Origin: Rhizaria sp. SCN 62-66
Taxonomy: Eukaryota > Rhizaria, unplaced
NCBI GenBank assembly: GCA_001724265.1
Contig: MEDY01000373.1
Coordinates: forward strand, 1-29,899
Length of the DNA stretch: 29,899 nucleotides
Direction: 5' to 3'
Shown one piece after another: positions 11,201-21,157 of this stretch (its first letter is position 1; each line of letters starts with the position of its first letter). The position numbers were made by a program, and so were the translations under genes. The notes beneath the pieces are model-generated. The model was not told the origin of the DNA and made no database searches. It was given only the letters and a program-made list of their open reading frames with translations.

Positions 11201-14200
11201 GCAGCGCGCCGCCGTGGAGACCAGGGACGGCCCCGTGAAGACCGTGGGCGGCGGCCCACTGACCGTGGACGTGAGCGTGACCGTGGGCGGCGGCAGTGGC
11301 GGCGTTGAGTGGCGTAACGAGCGTTGCCGTGCGCGACATCGGCGGCCGCTGCTGCGACGCCGACAGCTGCAGCACGAGCGGCGACTGCATCAGTCGCGCA
11401 CTCTCAGCCATTGCTGCCGTTGCCGCCGCCGCTGCGGCGTCTGCAACCGCGTTCGACATGCCCGCCGCAGCTGCAATCTGAGCCCCTGTTGCTGCGGTGA
11501 CAGCAGCAGTCGGCGTACCTTGCGTCAACTGCATCGACTGCAGCGGCGGCATTGGCGTCCTCATGACCGGCAGCGACACCAGTGCGCCGCCGCAGGCCGC
11601 GCAGAGCCTGCCCGTGGCCGACAGCGCACGCTTCTCCTCCTCCGCGCGCGCGGCCCAGCCCCAGCCCTTCTGCGCCTCGTGCTCTCCGCCATACTCGTCG
11701 CACCCGTCCTCCTCCTCGCCCGCCCCCGCCGCAGCTGCAGCCGCACCCCCGTGCACAGCGGCCGGTGCTGCTGCAGCTGCGGTGGTGCGGGCGAGCGCGG
11801 CGTTGGCGGCGGCGTTGGCGGCGGCGGCGGCGCGCTCGCGGGCTAGTTGGCGCGAGAACCGCACAGCGGCGAGCGCGAGCGAGCGCTGCGTCGGCAGCGG
11901 CAGCAGGCGCAGCAGCGTGGCGAGCGCGGGGGCGGTGAGCGCGGTGTGCTGCTGCGCCTGCGGGACCGCTGCCAATTCGCTGCAGTTGTCGGTGTCTTCG
12001 CTGTCAGTGTCCGCGGTCGCGCTCGCGACCGCGTTGTTGCCGGCGCATGTGCAGAGCTTGGTGTGCGAGATTGGCACCGCGAGCAAGAGCGACAGTGACG
12101 GCGGCAGCTGGCCGGGCAGCGACTGCGCGGCCGCGAGCGCCGCCGGCGGCGTCAGCGCGGTGCGGCGCAAATGCTCGCGCACACAGGCACGCTGCCACGC
12201 ACGGCGGCGGCGCTGCGCGGCCGCTACCACGTCGCGCGCCACCGAGGCCACCGTGAACATCACTGCGCTGGGCTTCGACGCTTGAAGCGCGTTTACGGTA
12301 GTTGCGGGAACGATAGAACCTGCGGTGTTGCCATCAGATGCGCTTTTAGCTTCGCTGCTGCTTTCGGCGATCAAACAACTGACGGCACTCGTTTTGACAG
12401 CTGTCGTGCGACCGACACTCGCGCTAGACTTGGCATCGTTGGCGTACGTCCCCAAAGCTTCTTCGAGTGTAAGTGGCCGGCCCCAGTCGCACCAGCCTCC
12501 GCAACATCCAGCCCAGTGCGGCTGAGGCTGCGAGTGTGATTGGGACTGCAACTGTAGCTCTGAGCTGTCGTTTCTGTCACTGTTGACATTGTTGCTGTGG
12601 ACGTTGCTGTTGCTCGACGCCTCACAGCCGCAGTGCCCGAGCCACAGCCACGGGCACTCAAGCTTATCCAGCGACGACGCTATAGCTCCGCTGCCACCGC
12701 CGCCGCTGCAGCAGCCGCCGCCACCGCAGCACGTCATTTCCACAGCGCCGTAGCCCGTCGCACCCGCGGGCGTAGAGGCCGCCGAGGACCGCGCCCAGAA
12801 ACGCAGTCCGCGCCCGCGCTTGCTGCTCTGCGCACCCGACGCCGTGGACGACAGCGGGGGCAGCCCGCCGACCGCGCCGTGGCCGTTGCCGCTGCAGTTG
12901 ATGCTGAGGCTGGCGAGACTGCCGAGCGAGCAAGAGAGTGGGAGTGCGCTTGGCGTCGCCAACGCGCTCGGCGTAGGCAGCGCGCGCGGCGTTGACACGG
13001 CGTCGGCAGCAAAACCACCGCACCCGCGTGCGCTCAGCAGCGGCGACGGCCGTGCGCTCGGAGTCTTCGCTTTGCTGTTGGCAGTAGCGGCGTTGGCGTT
13101 GATGCTGTCATTGAAGTGGCGCCGCTGCCACAGCTCCGCCCCGGCCTCAGCGGCGGCGGTGAGGCGCGCCACGGCTCCCGCCACCGCGGTCACGGCAGCG
13201 GCCGCCGTCACTGCGGGGCCCTCGGGAGCGAACCGCTGCGTCGCCGCCGCGGCCGCGACCGCGGGCGACTGCGACCGCGACTGCAACTGCGTCTGCAGCT
13301 GGGATCGTGAAGACTGCGGGAATGCAGCGGTGACGCTGAGTGTCGCCGGCGAGGGCAGCACGGGGACGAACACGCACGGCAGCGCTGCCGAGGCGGACAC
13401 GGGAGCAAGTAACGCTTTCGTCGCAGCCGCTGCGGCGGCACACGCGATCTGCCCAGTCATGCTCTCGCCCTCAGCAACAATCGCATCCGCACCCGGGAGA
13501 GCGTTTGCGTGTCCGTGCGAGTTTGAGTTCGCGTGTACAAGAGCATTGCCGGTGGCAACGGCGGACGTGCTATGAGAGAACACAAGGGCCGCCGCTTGTG
13601 CCGCGGCAGCCACACAGCACACGGGCGCAAACACGACGTCTGTTGTCGCCACCGCCGCTCTCAACGATCCCCCGCTCGCGCTGCTGCCGCCGCTGACGCC
13701 GCTGTAGACGCCGCTGCCGCTGCCGCTGTAGTTGCCGTGACCGTACGCACCGCGCGTACTGGGACTCGCGAGTCCGGGCTGGAACGCGTGCCCGTACCCG
13801 TGCCCCGCGCTGCCGGCGACGCCTCTGTTGTTGAAGTTTCCGCCGAAGTGAGCGAGGCTACTATTGGCGAGAATGTTGTTGACGTTGTCCTGTCCAGCGA
13901 TAAGAGGCACAGCGTTAGCTGGACTTGGCAAGCCTGCAGCGTCGATCCCGCCGTTCATGGCAGCTGCTAGCCACCATTCCTCGTCCAACGCGTCCCCACT
14001 GCGCACCGCGCCTGCCACCGCGTCATTTGCACCGACCCCTGCGCCGAGGGCGGCGTGAGCGTTCGTGACGGGGCGCGGGGACGGCAGCATCAGCGGCCCT
14101 GGCCTCAGGCTCTCGCCGCTGCCGCTGCGCACGCGACCCGCGGTCACAGCGCCCGCACCGCCGTTGCCGCTGCTGCTACCGTGACTGTTGCCGCCCACGG

Positions 14201-16069
14201 CGTTGCTGCTAGCGCCACTGCTGGCGGCGGCAGAGTTGGGCTTCGGAGTGTGTATCGGTGCAATGGCGCCGCGCGCAAGCAGGGCCAGAGCCCAGAGAAA
14301 CGCTTGTTTGCGCGCCGTGGCCGCCCGCGCCGCCGCCGCCGCCGCCGCGCTGGCTGCCGCCGCCGGGGTCGCAATCGGCACTACGGGCCCCGCGAAAACG
14401 TCGCCGTCCTCCCCTCCACCGTCACGGCCACGGTTGCGACTGCGCGGGGTCTTCAGACTGCCGAGGCCGAGCCCGTTGTTGTTGTAGCTGTAACTCTGCG
14501 GAGTCGCCGCCGCGCTGCTCGTGCAAGACAACGGCGCGGTGACACCGGCGCCGGCGGCGTTGGGCGTAAAGGGGACCGCGGGCGTGACCGTGGGCGTGAC
14601 CGTGGGCGTGAGCGTGAGAGCCCCCGCGGCGGCGGGCGAGGCGAGGAAAGCCCCCAGCGTGCAGAGGCAGACGCACGGCAATGCCACGGCGGGCACCTGC
14701 GCGGTAAAGGCGGCCACAGCGGCCGAGACGGCAGTTGCGCGGGCGGAGAGCGCGGCGCAGTCGGGGCAGGCCGCGGCGGACGCGTCGACGCCACTCGGTG
14801 AGTCTGCCGCGATGGCCTGTGCTGCACTTGCCGACATCACTGCACTGGCAGACGCTGCTGATGCGTCGTCATTGCTGCTTGGGTTGCTGCAGCCGCTGTC
14901 GGAATACAGGCCGAGGCTAAAGTCCGCGTTTGCGTTGGATCTCTTGTTGTTGCCATAAGTGTTGTTGTTGGTGGTGTTGTTTTGCGGGCGGATGTTGAGA
15001 GGATACGTGGAGAGCAGCCAGTCGCCGCTGCCAGCGTCGGCCAAAATCGAGTCGTGTCTTGCCACAGCGCCTGTTAGCGCGCCAGCCTGAGCCCCGTTGC
15101 CAGTCAAATCAGCAGTCACATCGCTATTAGAGGCAGTGTTGTGTGCCTGCAGTGGGCGAGACTCCGGGACAGTGCTGAGAGCGCTGTGTGTATTGAGAGC
15201 GCGGGGCCGCCGCGGGCGCTGCGGGCAATGCTGCGGGCACCGCGCGAGCTGCTGCTGCTGTAGCTGTAGGATTGCACTCGCTGCAGCGCAGACACCGCCG
15301 CCAGCAAGGCCGCCAGAGTGGCTATTGTTCCCGTTGACTGCAGCGGCACCTGTTGTGTACGTGACGCAGTGGGCTTGCGCGGTGTCGGCCGCAAATGCCG
15401 CCGAGAGGCACTTGAAGACAGTGTCCGCGAGGTACGCCTGCTCCGTGTGTACTGGCGCGGTGAGTACGCGTGACAGGGCCGCGAGTTCTGACGGCGGAAG
15501 CTGGCGGAGGAAGGCGGAGAGCACGGGAGCGAAGGCCGCGGAGTAGGTGGGCACGCCGCGCGCGTAGAGACCGCGCAGGTGGGAAATGAGAGGTGTAAAC
15601 TGTGTGCGTGGGAAAAGTTAAGAAAGTCAAGATGTTTAATTAATTGAGTATCCCGAAGACAAGTCTGAGCTGAACAAGAATAGTTGTTGTTCTAGTGGGG
15701 GCAGATACGTACGGAAGAGCGGAAGCTCTTGCTTGCGAGGATAGGCAAGTAACAAGTGGCGGCGTCAACCCACTCTGCGAGAGCTAAAGGGGCAATGTAC
15801 TCCTCACATTTGCTTTGTGGCGGGCTTGTGCGCAACGCCTGCGGATGTTCAAGAGGCCGATTGAAAGAGTCGTATTCGTGAGTCGGTGGAGGTGGGCAAT
15901 ATGAGGCAGGTGTGCAATTACATCTTGGTTTGTAACAGCGCAATCACTGTTTAACTCTTCAAATAAGTTCTATCAGCAGTTGACGATGGGACGTGCGGTA
16001 AAATGAGACGAAGAGACGGACCTGCAGCAGAGTTCGATTGTCAACAACGCGCGACGTGCTGGCGCCCAT
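8235..16069 (-). CDS. Giant Ala/Asn/Ser-rich protein, unknown family, with two in-frame UAGs
   Basis: Proposed exons: 16069-16022, 15838-15713 and 15599-8235 (stop TGA), about 2,512 residues. All joins are phase 0. Exon 1 gives MGASTSRVVDNRTLLQ, a good N-myristoylation pattern (Gly2, Ser6). Exon 2 and early exon 3 give the only compact region, about residues 17-110 (YIAPLALAEWVDAATCYLP, then FTPLISHLRGLYARGVPTYS and LPPSELAALSRVLTAP), probably helical. The rest is Ala/Ser/Asn/Gly/Gln low complexity with small ordered islands, such as a helical stretch near TALTAPALATLLRLLPLPTQ and a CAACG motif. TAG at 10022-10020 (codon 1918) lies in a Gln run, and TAG at 8591-8589 is codon 2395. I recognise no family. 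The frame is very long and shares composition across the TAGs, so it is real coding DNA. Exon 1 is the least certain part. Confidence 0.75.
8589..8591 (-). other. In-frame TAG read as sense (site 2)
   Basis: Minus-strand TAG between GKHEHQLQ and QSGTCVVKPHK. The next codon is CAG. The frame stays open for another 117 codons to TGA. Confidence 0.75.
8781..8807 (-). repeat. Hexanucleotide tandem repeat encoding (Asn-Ala)n
   Basis: GTTGGC units repeated about 4.5 times on the plus strand. On the coding minus strand they encode alternating Asn-Ala (FNANANANANA). Slippage-type repeat inside the giant protein gene. Confidence 0.9.
10020..10022 (-). other. In-frame TAG inside a Gln run (site 3)
   Basis: Minus-strand TAG between RQRLQPQQ and HQQQTPRRTR. 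The next codon is CAC. The frame then stays open for 476 codons to the next TAG, in sequence of the same Gly/Ala/His/Gln style. The Gln surroundings are the best local hint that UAG is read as glutamine. Confidence 0.85.
14581..14614 (-). repeat. 12-bp tandem repeat encoding TPTV units
   Basis: GTGACCGTGGGC-type units repeat nearly three times. On the coding strand they give LTLTPTVTPTVTPAVP in the giant protein. Confidence 0.85.
15600..15712 (-). other. Giant-gene intron 2 (phase 0, 113 nt)
   Basis: Donor TCC|GTACGT at 15713/15712 and acceptor CCCACGCACACAG|TTT at 15600/15599, preceded by a pyrimidine-rich tract. The interior is AT-rich with stops. It joins ILASKSFRSS to FTPLISHLRG in frame. 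Confidence 0.8.
15839..16021 (-). other. Giant-gene intron 1 (phase 0, 183 nt), tentative
   Basis: Donor CTGCAG|GTCCGT at 16022/16021 (weaker than the others) and acceptor AACATCCGCAG|GCG at 15839/15838. It joins a 16-codon first exon beginning ATGGGCGCC to ALRTSPPQSK in frame. Other starts cannot be excluded. Confidence 0.5.
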
Positions 16070-17220
16070 TGCACTTTAGTACCACAGCACGCGCGATGTT
16101 GCTGAACAAATGAATAGCTGTTCAATTAAAATGCGCTTCAAAAAAGTAAGATCACCCTTCTATAGCGCTGTTGAGTTGCTATATCGAGCAAGAATGCAAT
16201 TTCCTGATTTTTTCAACTTGAACATGACCGTTTGTGGTTCGCCAGCGCTGGGTCCGTCACCCGACCAGTCAATGCGGTCACTGGCGCTCAAGAGACGATT
16301 TCAAGTTGATCAAGTCACGAAAGAAATCGTGGTGTCTTTAAATCACAATAGGTATGTTTGTTAGCTTGTGAGCTAACTCGTTTGCATTAATATTACTCTC
16401 GAAATCGATTTTTCGCGAGGTTTGTGACGTATGCACAGACCGCTATCTCACTGACTGGGATCGACAACACCAATGTAAACGCTTCAGTTTGAATGGGCCT
16501 CACGCGGTGCCCCAAATGCGGCTGCATATGGCATCTCGAACTTGATTACGCTGATGATGGGACCGATATATATAGTGCACATGTACCCACATGCGACACG
16601 AGTCTAGTATTGTCACACGACATGGTGCCGGTCAGAAATACACTGGGACTACACGTAATATATGAAATTTAAATTTAGCAGTAATATTCACAATAGATGT
16701 GCGCATTTGTAATTATAAGCTATGTCTATAGTATTGCAGCTGTTTATTCAATAGTGGCCAGTCAAATGTCACCATGTCGGTTCGCAAAAAATCGAGGGAG
16801 AGCTGTTGTGCAGAAACCGACCTGTCAGTTTTGCCCGAGTTCATGATCAAAACATCCGTTAGTAGACTTCTATTTTGAATAGTGTACTTGCAGATAGTAT
16901 ATCTCGCTAATGCTACTTTGGTGTGCTCAATACCGCGCTTATGTCTTCCTACCTGTCCTCTTCTTTTCCCTGGTCCTGCATCGACACAACTCCAAGCTTT
17001 GAACACTCCCAAAGTGCCCTGCAACTGTATTACCACAAGCTTGTCCAGCTATCACAGCTAATCGCAGTTTACTGTCCACGTTTTACTAGAAACGCAGGTC
17101 TAGACGTGCTTTACATCTCACTGCACGTCGCCAGATCACTCTGAAGCAACACACTCCCTTGCACAATCCGCATCGTTGCTTTAAGCACACAGAGAGCTAT
17201 CTGCACCCTCACAGCCATCC
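16070..17220. other. Shared upstream region of two divergent genes
   Basis: It separates the starts of the giant gene (-) and the prion-like gene (+). The sequence is AT-rich and contains a TATATATA at 16567-16574, too far from either ATG to call. From about 16960 to 17220 it is C/T-rich on the plus strand, as expected of a 5' leader. A plus frame from ATG 16110 runs about 84 codons to a TAG at 16362, then four codons to TAA. It has no recognisable features and I do not call it a gene. Confidence 0.5.
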
Positions 17221-20200
17221 ATGCAGTCTCCACCGACGCTCTCTGAGCGTGAGGAGCGCCAGCGGCGCCAGGCGGCGTACCGACAGGAGCTGGAACAGCA
17301 GCTCGCGACGAAGCAGGCTGCCGGCGGGGTCGACCTGGACCAGTACAACCACAAGGGGCGCATCGCGCTCAAGAACGCGCTGCAGTCCGCTAACAACAAC
17401 AATAGCGCTGCCAACAGCAATGTGACGGCGTATGGCGCGGGATCGTCGCCGTCTGCGCCCTCGTTTGTCACCAACAGCGCCCCCAGTGGCAACAGCAGCA
17501 ACAACAATGGTGGTGTTTTTTACGGCAACAACAACGGCGGCGGGGGCGTGTATCCGCAACTGTCACCCCCCAGCGCGGACTACCAGGGCTACGGCTACGG
17601 TGCCGGTGCCCCGACATCCTCCGCCTCCGGGTACGGGGCTGACCCGAGCTCTGGCTACAGCAGTAACAACAACAACGCTGTCGGCGGTGCGAGCGGTGTG
17701 AGCGACTACTCAGACCCCATGGCCCTCTATGCCAACGCTTACGCCAGCCCGTACACGTCCAACCCGTACGCCCAGCTCCAAGCACCACCCACGCAGCCTC
17801 TCCAGCCGCCGCAGCCGCCGCCGCCGTCTGTGACTGTAGGTCCGCCCGTTTCGCTTGCACTGGCACCGCTGTCAATGCCTGCTTTGCCTCCACTGGCGCC
17901 GCCGCCGGCTCCGCTGCTGCCGCCGCCGACCGCGAGCTACCTCTCCTCGGCCACACCGAACTACGGCGGCGGCGTCGGCTCTCTGTCGTCGCAGCCGTAC
18001 TCTGGCGCTGGCGTTGGCGCTGCGCCAGTGTATTCCTACCCCGGTCTGACGCCGAGTCCCTACGACAGTAACTTCGCCAACAACAACAACAACAACGGCG
18101 GCAATATCGGCGGATACAACCCGGCTCCCGTTGCTGGCTCAGCAGCGCCCTACAGCTACGGGCCCGCTAGCGCCTCTAACAGCAACAACAACAACGCGGC
18201 TGCCTTCGCGAGCCTCGGCGGCGGCAGCTCTAGCTCTAGCTCGAGCTCTAGCGCGAACTCTGGCGCTGGCGCCGGTGCAGGCATGATGAGCATCGGCGGC
18301 GGCGAGCAGAGCGCCGCTGCTGCGAAACGCGAGGCCGCTCGGCGCTACCGCGAGGAGCTCGAAAAGCAAGCCGCCGAGGCCAAAGAGCGCCGCGACGACG
18401 CCAAGGCGTTGCGCAAAGGCAACGATCCCCCGTCTCTGCTCCGTATGCAGCAGCAACAGCAACAGCAGCAGCAAGGACAGGGCCAGTACAATGGCGGCTA
18501 CAGTGACAACAGCTATAGCAACAACAACAATAACAACGTTAGCGGTGGCAACAACAACAACGGTGCGTACGGCGCTGCGAGCGCGTACAATAGCGGTGGC
18601 AACGGTGCGTACAGTGCGCCGCCCGTTGCGCCCAGCGGTGACCCTGCGGCTGACGCGCGGCGGCAGGCCAAGGCAGACTTACGCGCGCAGATGGAGGCCG
18701 CGGCCAGCGCTAAGGCAGCGGCCAAGAAGCGGCAGCAGGAGGAAAGCGCGCTTGAGGAGCTGAAGCTGGAGCGCGAGCGCAAAGTCATGGCTGCCCGGTT
18801 TGATGCCGAGAAAGAAGAGGAGATTCGCCGTGCGAAGGAGAAGGAGGAGCGCAAGGCGGGCAAGATCCCCCAGTCCAACAGCGCTGGCGCTGGCGCTGGC
18901 GCTGCCAATGCTTCCAGCAGCAATTACCCCCCGTTTAACGACGGCAACACCCGCGGCAACAAAAACGGCGGTGGAAATGGCGGTAATTCCAGTGTTGGCG
19001 GTGGCGATGACGCGGACTTGGTCGCAGAGGACCCGCCCCCGGGGCTGGGCGCGGCCGCGAAGCAGCGTTGGATGCGGCTGCAGGCCGCCAAAGTGGCGCG
19101 CGCCCGCGAGGCCCGCGGGCTCTCCAGCAACAACGCCGGTAGCGACAATAGCTTCAGCGGGAACAACAACAGCAACATGAGTTAGCAAGGCCAGGGGTTC
19201 GGCGGTCCCGCCGGCGCCTACGGGCCCCCGGGCTCCGCGGGCCCCGACTACGCCCCCGGCGTCAACAACAACGGCGGCAGCGGCGGCGCGCCGTACCCAG
19301 ACCAAGGCGGCTACAACGGCGGCAACTATGGCGGCGGCGGTTATGGCGCGAATGGGTACCCGGTGAGCAACCCCAACCTGGGCTACGAGGCGGGCTACGG
19401 CGGCGGCGGCGGCGGCTACGGGCTGGGCGGCGGCTACGGTCCCCGCAACGGCGGCGCCATGAACCCCAACGCTGGCTACGACGGCGGGTTCGATAGCGGG
19501 GTTGCGTGGGAGGTCCAGCACCTGCGGCTTGACTTAAAGCAGCAGCACGACGACGCCCGGCGTCGCATGGGCGGTGATGGACAGGGCGCGCTGGGGCGGC
19601 CGGGACAAGGCCCTAGCCCGGGGCAATACGCACCGGTGTCGTATGACCAGCAGCAGCATGGCAATGGAGAAGACTATAACAACAACAACAACGGGTACCA
19701 GCAACAGCAACAGCTTGGTTACAACAACAACGGCGATTATTACAATCATAATGTTGGATACCAGCGCCCGATGTCCAGCCGCCGCGCCGCCGCCGCCGCG
19801 GCCGCCTACCCAAGCTACGGCCCCAGCGGTTTCCCCTCCGCGACGGGCGCTGTGGCCGCCATTGACGGCATTTTGCGCGGCATCTCCCGGCCGACGTCGG
19901 TGCAGGGTGCGCGCGACGCTCCGGTGCCCGGGCCTGTGCCAGCGCCAGTGTTCTCTGACAACGGGTACGGGGGCAACAACAACTACTACAACGGGGGCGG
20001 CGGCTACGGCGGTGGCAGTCATGTCAACAACAGCTACCGCGCAGGCACGCCCACGTACGGCCGCCGCTCGCGCCCCGGGTCTGCGGTGCCGCCTCTACTC
20101 TACAACGGCAATGGCGGTAACGGCGCTGGCTCCAGGCCCGGGTCCGCGAACGGCCGCAACGGCGGCATGTTCGCAGCTGCCTTCGCGCCCAATGGCGGCA

Positions 20201-20850
20201 ACGGCGGCAACAGCCGCAGCGGCGGCGAGGGCGGCGCTGAGAACATGCTTGCAGGGACGCTGCAGTCTGATTCACAGTCCGTCGCGGCCAACGCCACGTT
20301 CACGGCGTTGTTCGACGGCGTCACGCCCCGCGTGCCGCCCGCAGTGGCCGCGGCTCGCGCGGAGGCCGAGACGGAGAAGGAGATGGCTGCCATGGGCCTC
20401 GGGAAACACGGCGCTGCAAACGCGAGAGGCGTGGGCGACAGCGGTGGTAGCCACAACGCGATGCTTGATGCGAGTCTGAACCTCGACCTCAACGTGTCGT
20501 CGGCCGCGCTCCTCCATAGTAGCAATGCCGGGAATGTGACCGGTACAAAGCGCGTGCCGAGCGCCGGCCGCCGCGCTGCGCTTGCTGCGACTGCGCACGC
20601 CTCTGGCTCAACCCCGACCAAGGTTGCCGTCGGCGCCGGTAACAACTTCAGCAGTAATAGCCGCGGACCTGTGCGCGTGATTGCTCCCGGTCATTTTGCC
20701 GATGCGGATGACCATGACCACGTGTACACCGGAGCTCATAATGAAGGGGTGGGGGACCTGGCGGGGTTGTCTGCGGAAGACCACGCGATGCTGGGCTCGG
20801 ACCCCTCTGGCGCGGTGATTGCGCGGTTTATGGGCGGTAGTAAGGCGTAA
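17221..20850 (+). CDS. Prion-like Asn/Gly/Tyr-rich protein with charged coiled-coil blocks and one UAG
   Basis: ATG at 17221 to TAA at 20848-20850, about 1,209 residues with TAG as codon 655. The N-terminus is a charged helix (SEREERQRRQAAYRQELEQQ). A related block lies near residues 360-400 (REAARRYREELEKQAAEAKE), with further Lys/Glu/Arg helices near 480-560 (ERERKVMAARFDAEKEEEIR) and 610-640. The YRxELExQ pattern recalls coiled coils of centrosomal/ciliary proteins such as CSPP1, but this is only a resemblance. Between the helices lie long Asn runs, a Gln tract, Pro-rich stretches and many G-Y-G/S-Y motifs (YQGYGYGAGAPTSS), like self-associating prion-like domains. The part after the TAG has the same Gly/Tyr/Asn style plus another amphipathic block (VQHLRLDLKQQHDDARRR). 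No catalytic motif is seen. No intron is needed. Confidence 0.8.
18448..18474 (+). repeat. CAG/CAA repeat encoding poly-Gln
   Basis: Nine consecutive CAG/CAA codons in the prion-like gene, between a coiled-coil block and an Asn-rich stretch. Confidence 0.95.
19183..19185 (+). other. In-frame TAG read as sense (site 4)
   Basis: It sits between NNNSNMS and QGQGFGGPAGAYGPP. The next codon is CAA. The frame continues 554 codons to TAA with matching Gly/Tyr/Asn-rich composition and no shift. Confidence 0.88.
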
Positions 20851-21011
20851 ACATAGCATAAGAGCTAGACGTTTGCGTCTGGTAACTTTCTTCGTCGGTC
20901 TGTTGTGACATTATTGTTTTAACAATTCTGTGATGATTTTTGAGTTTGTTTGAGTATAACGATGAGAATGATTTGTTTTGTATTCGATGTGTATGATGCA
21001 TTGATGTGTAG

Positions 21012-21017
21012 TTTATT
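21012..21017 (-). promoter_or_regulatory. Possible polyadenylation signal (AATAAA), minus strand
   Basis: AATAAA on the minus strand about 140 nt past the TAA of the 1,200-residue gene. Confidence 0.35.
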
Positions 21018-21023
21018 GTGAAA

Positions 21024-21029
21024 AATAAA
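21024..21029 (+). promoter_or_regulatory. Possible polyadenylation signal (AATAAA), plus strand
   Basis: AATAAA about 175 nt past the TAA of the prion-like gene, almost facing the minus-strand signal. Confidence 0.35.
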
Positions 21030-21157
21030 ATAGACAAGTGAACTTTTAACTTGCACGTTATCTTGGCATCGAACATGTATCACTGTGATGGATGATTCAA
21101 TCACTGTATCTATGTCTGTTATCTCAGTACATCTTTTAAGCTAGATATGCATCACAT

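Larger units (their letters stand above)
20851..21157. other. Intergenic region between convergent genes
   Basis: An AT-rich 307-nt gap between two TAA stops pointing at each other. It holds an AATAAA on each strand (listed separately) and no supported gene. Confidence 0.7.

Noticed and set aside
16110-16376. Plus-strand frame of about 84 codons plus TAG and four more codons
   Set aside because: Short, in AT-rich DNA and without recognisable motifs. Chance is as good an explanation.
16713-17036. 108-codon minus-strand frame
   Set aside because: It starts with GTG rather than ATG and lies opposite the probable 5' leader of the prion-like gene.
19534-20645. Minus-strand frames opposite the prion-like gene
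   Set aside because: They are Val/Ala/Arg shadows of Asn/Gly/Ala codon repeats on the plus strand.
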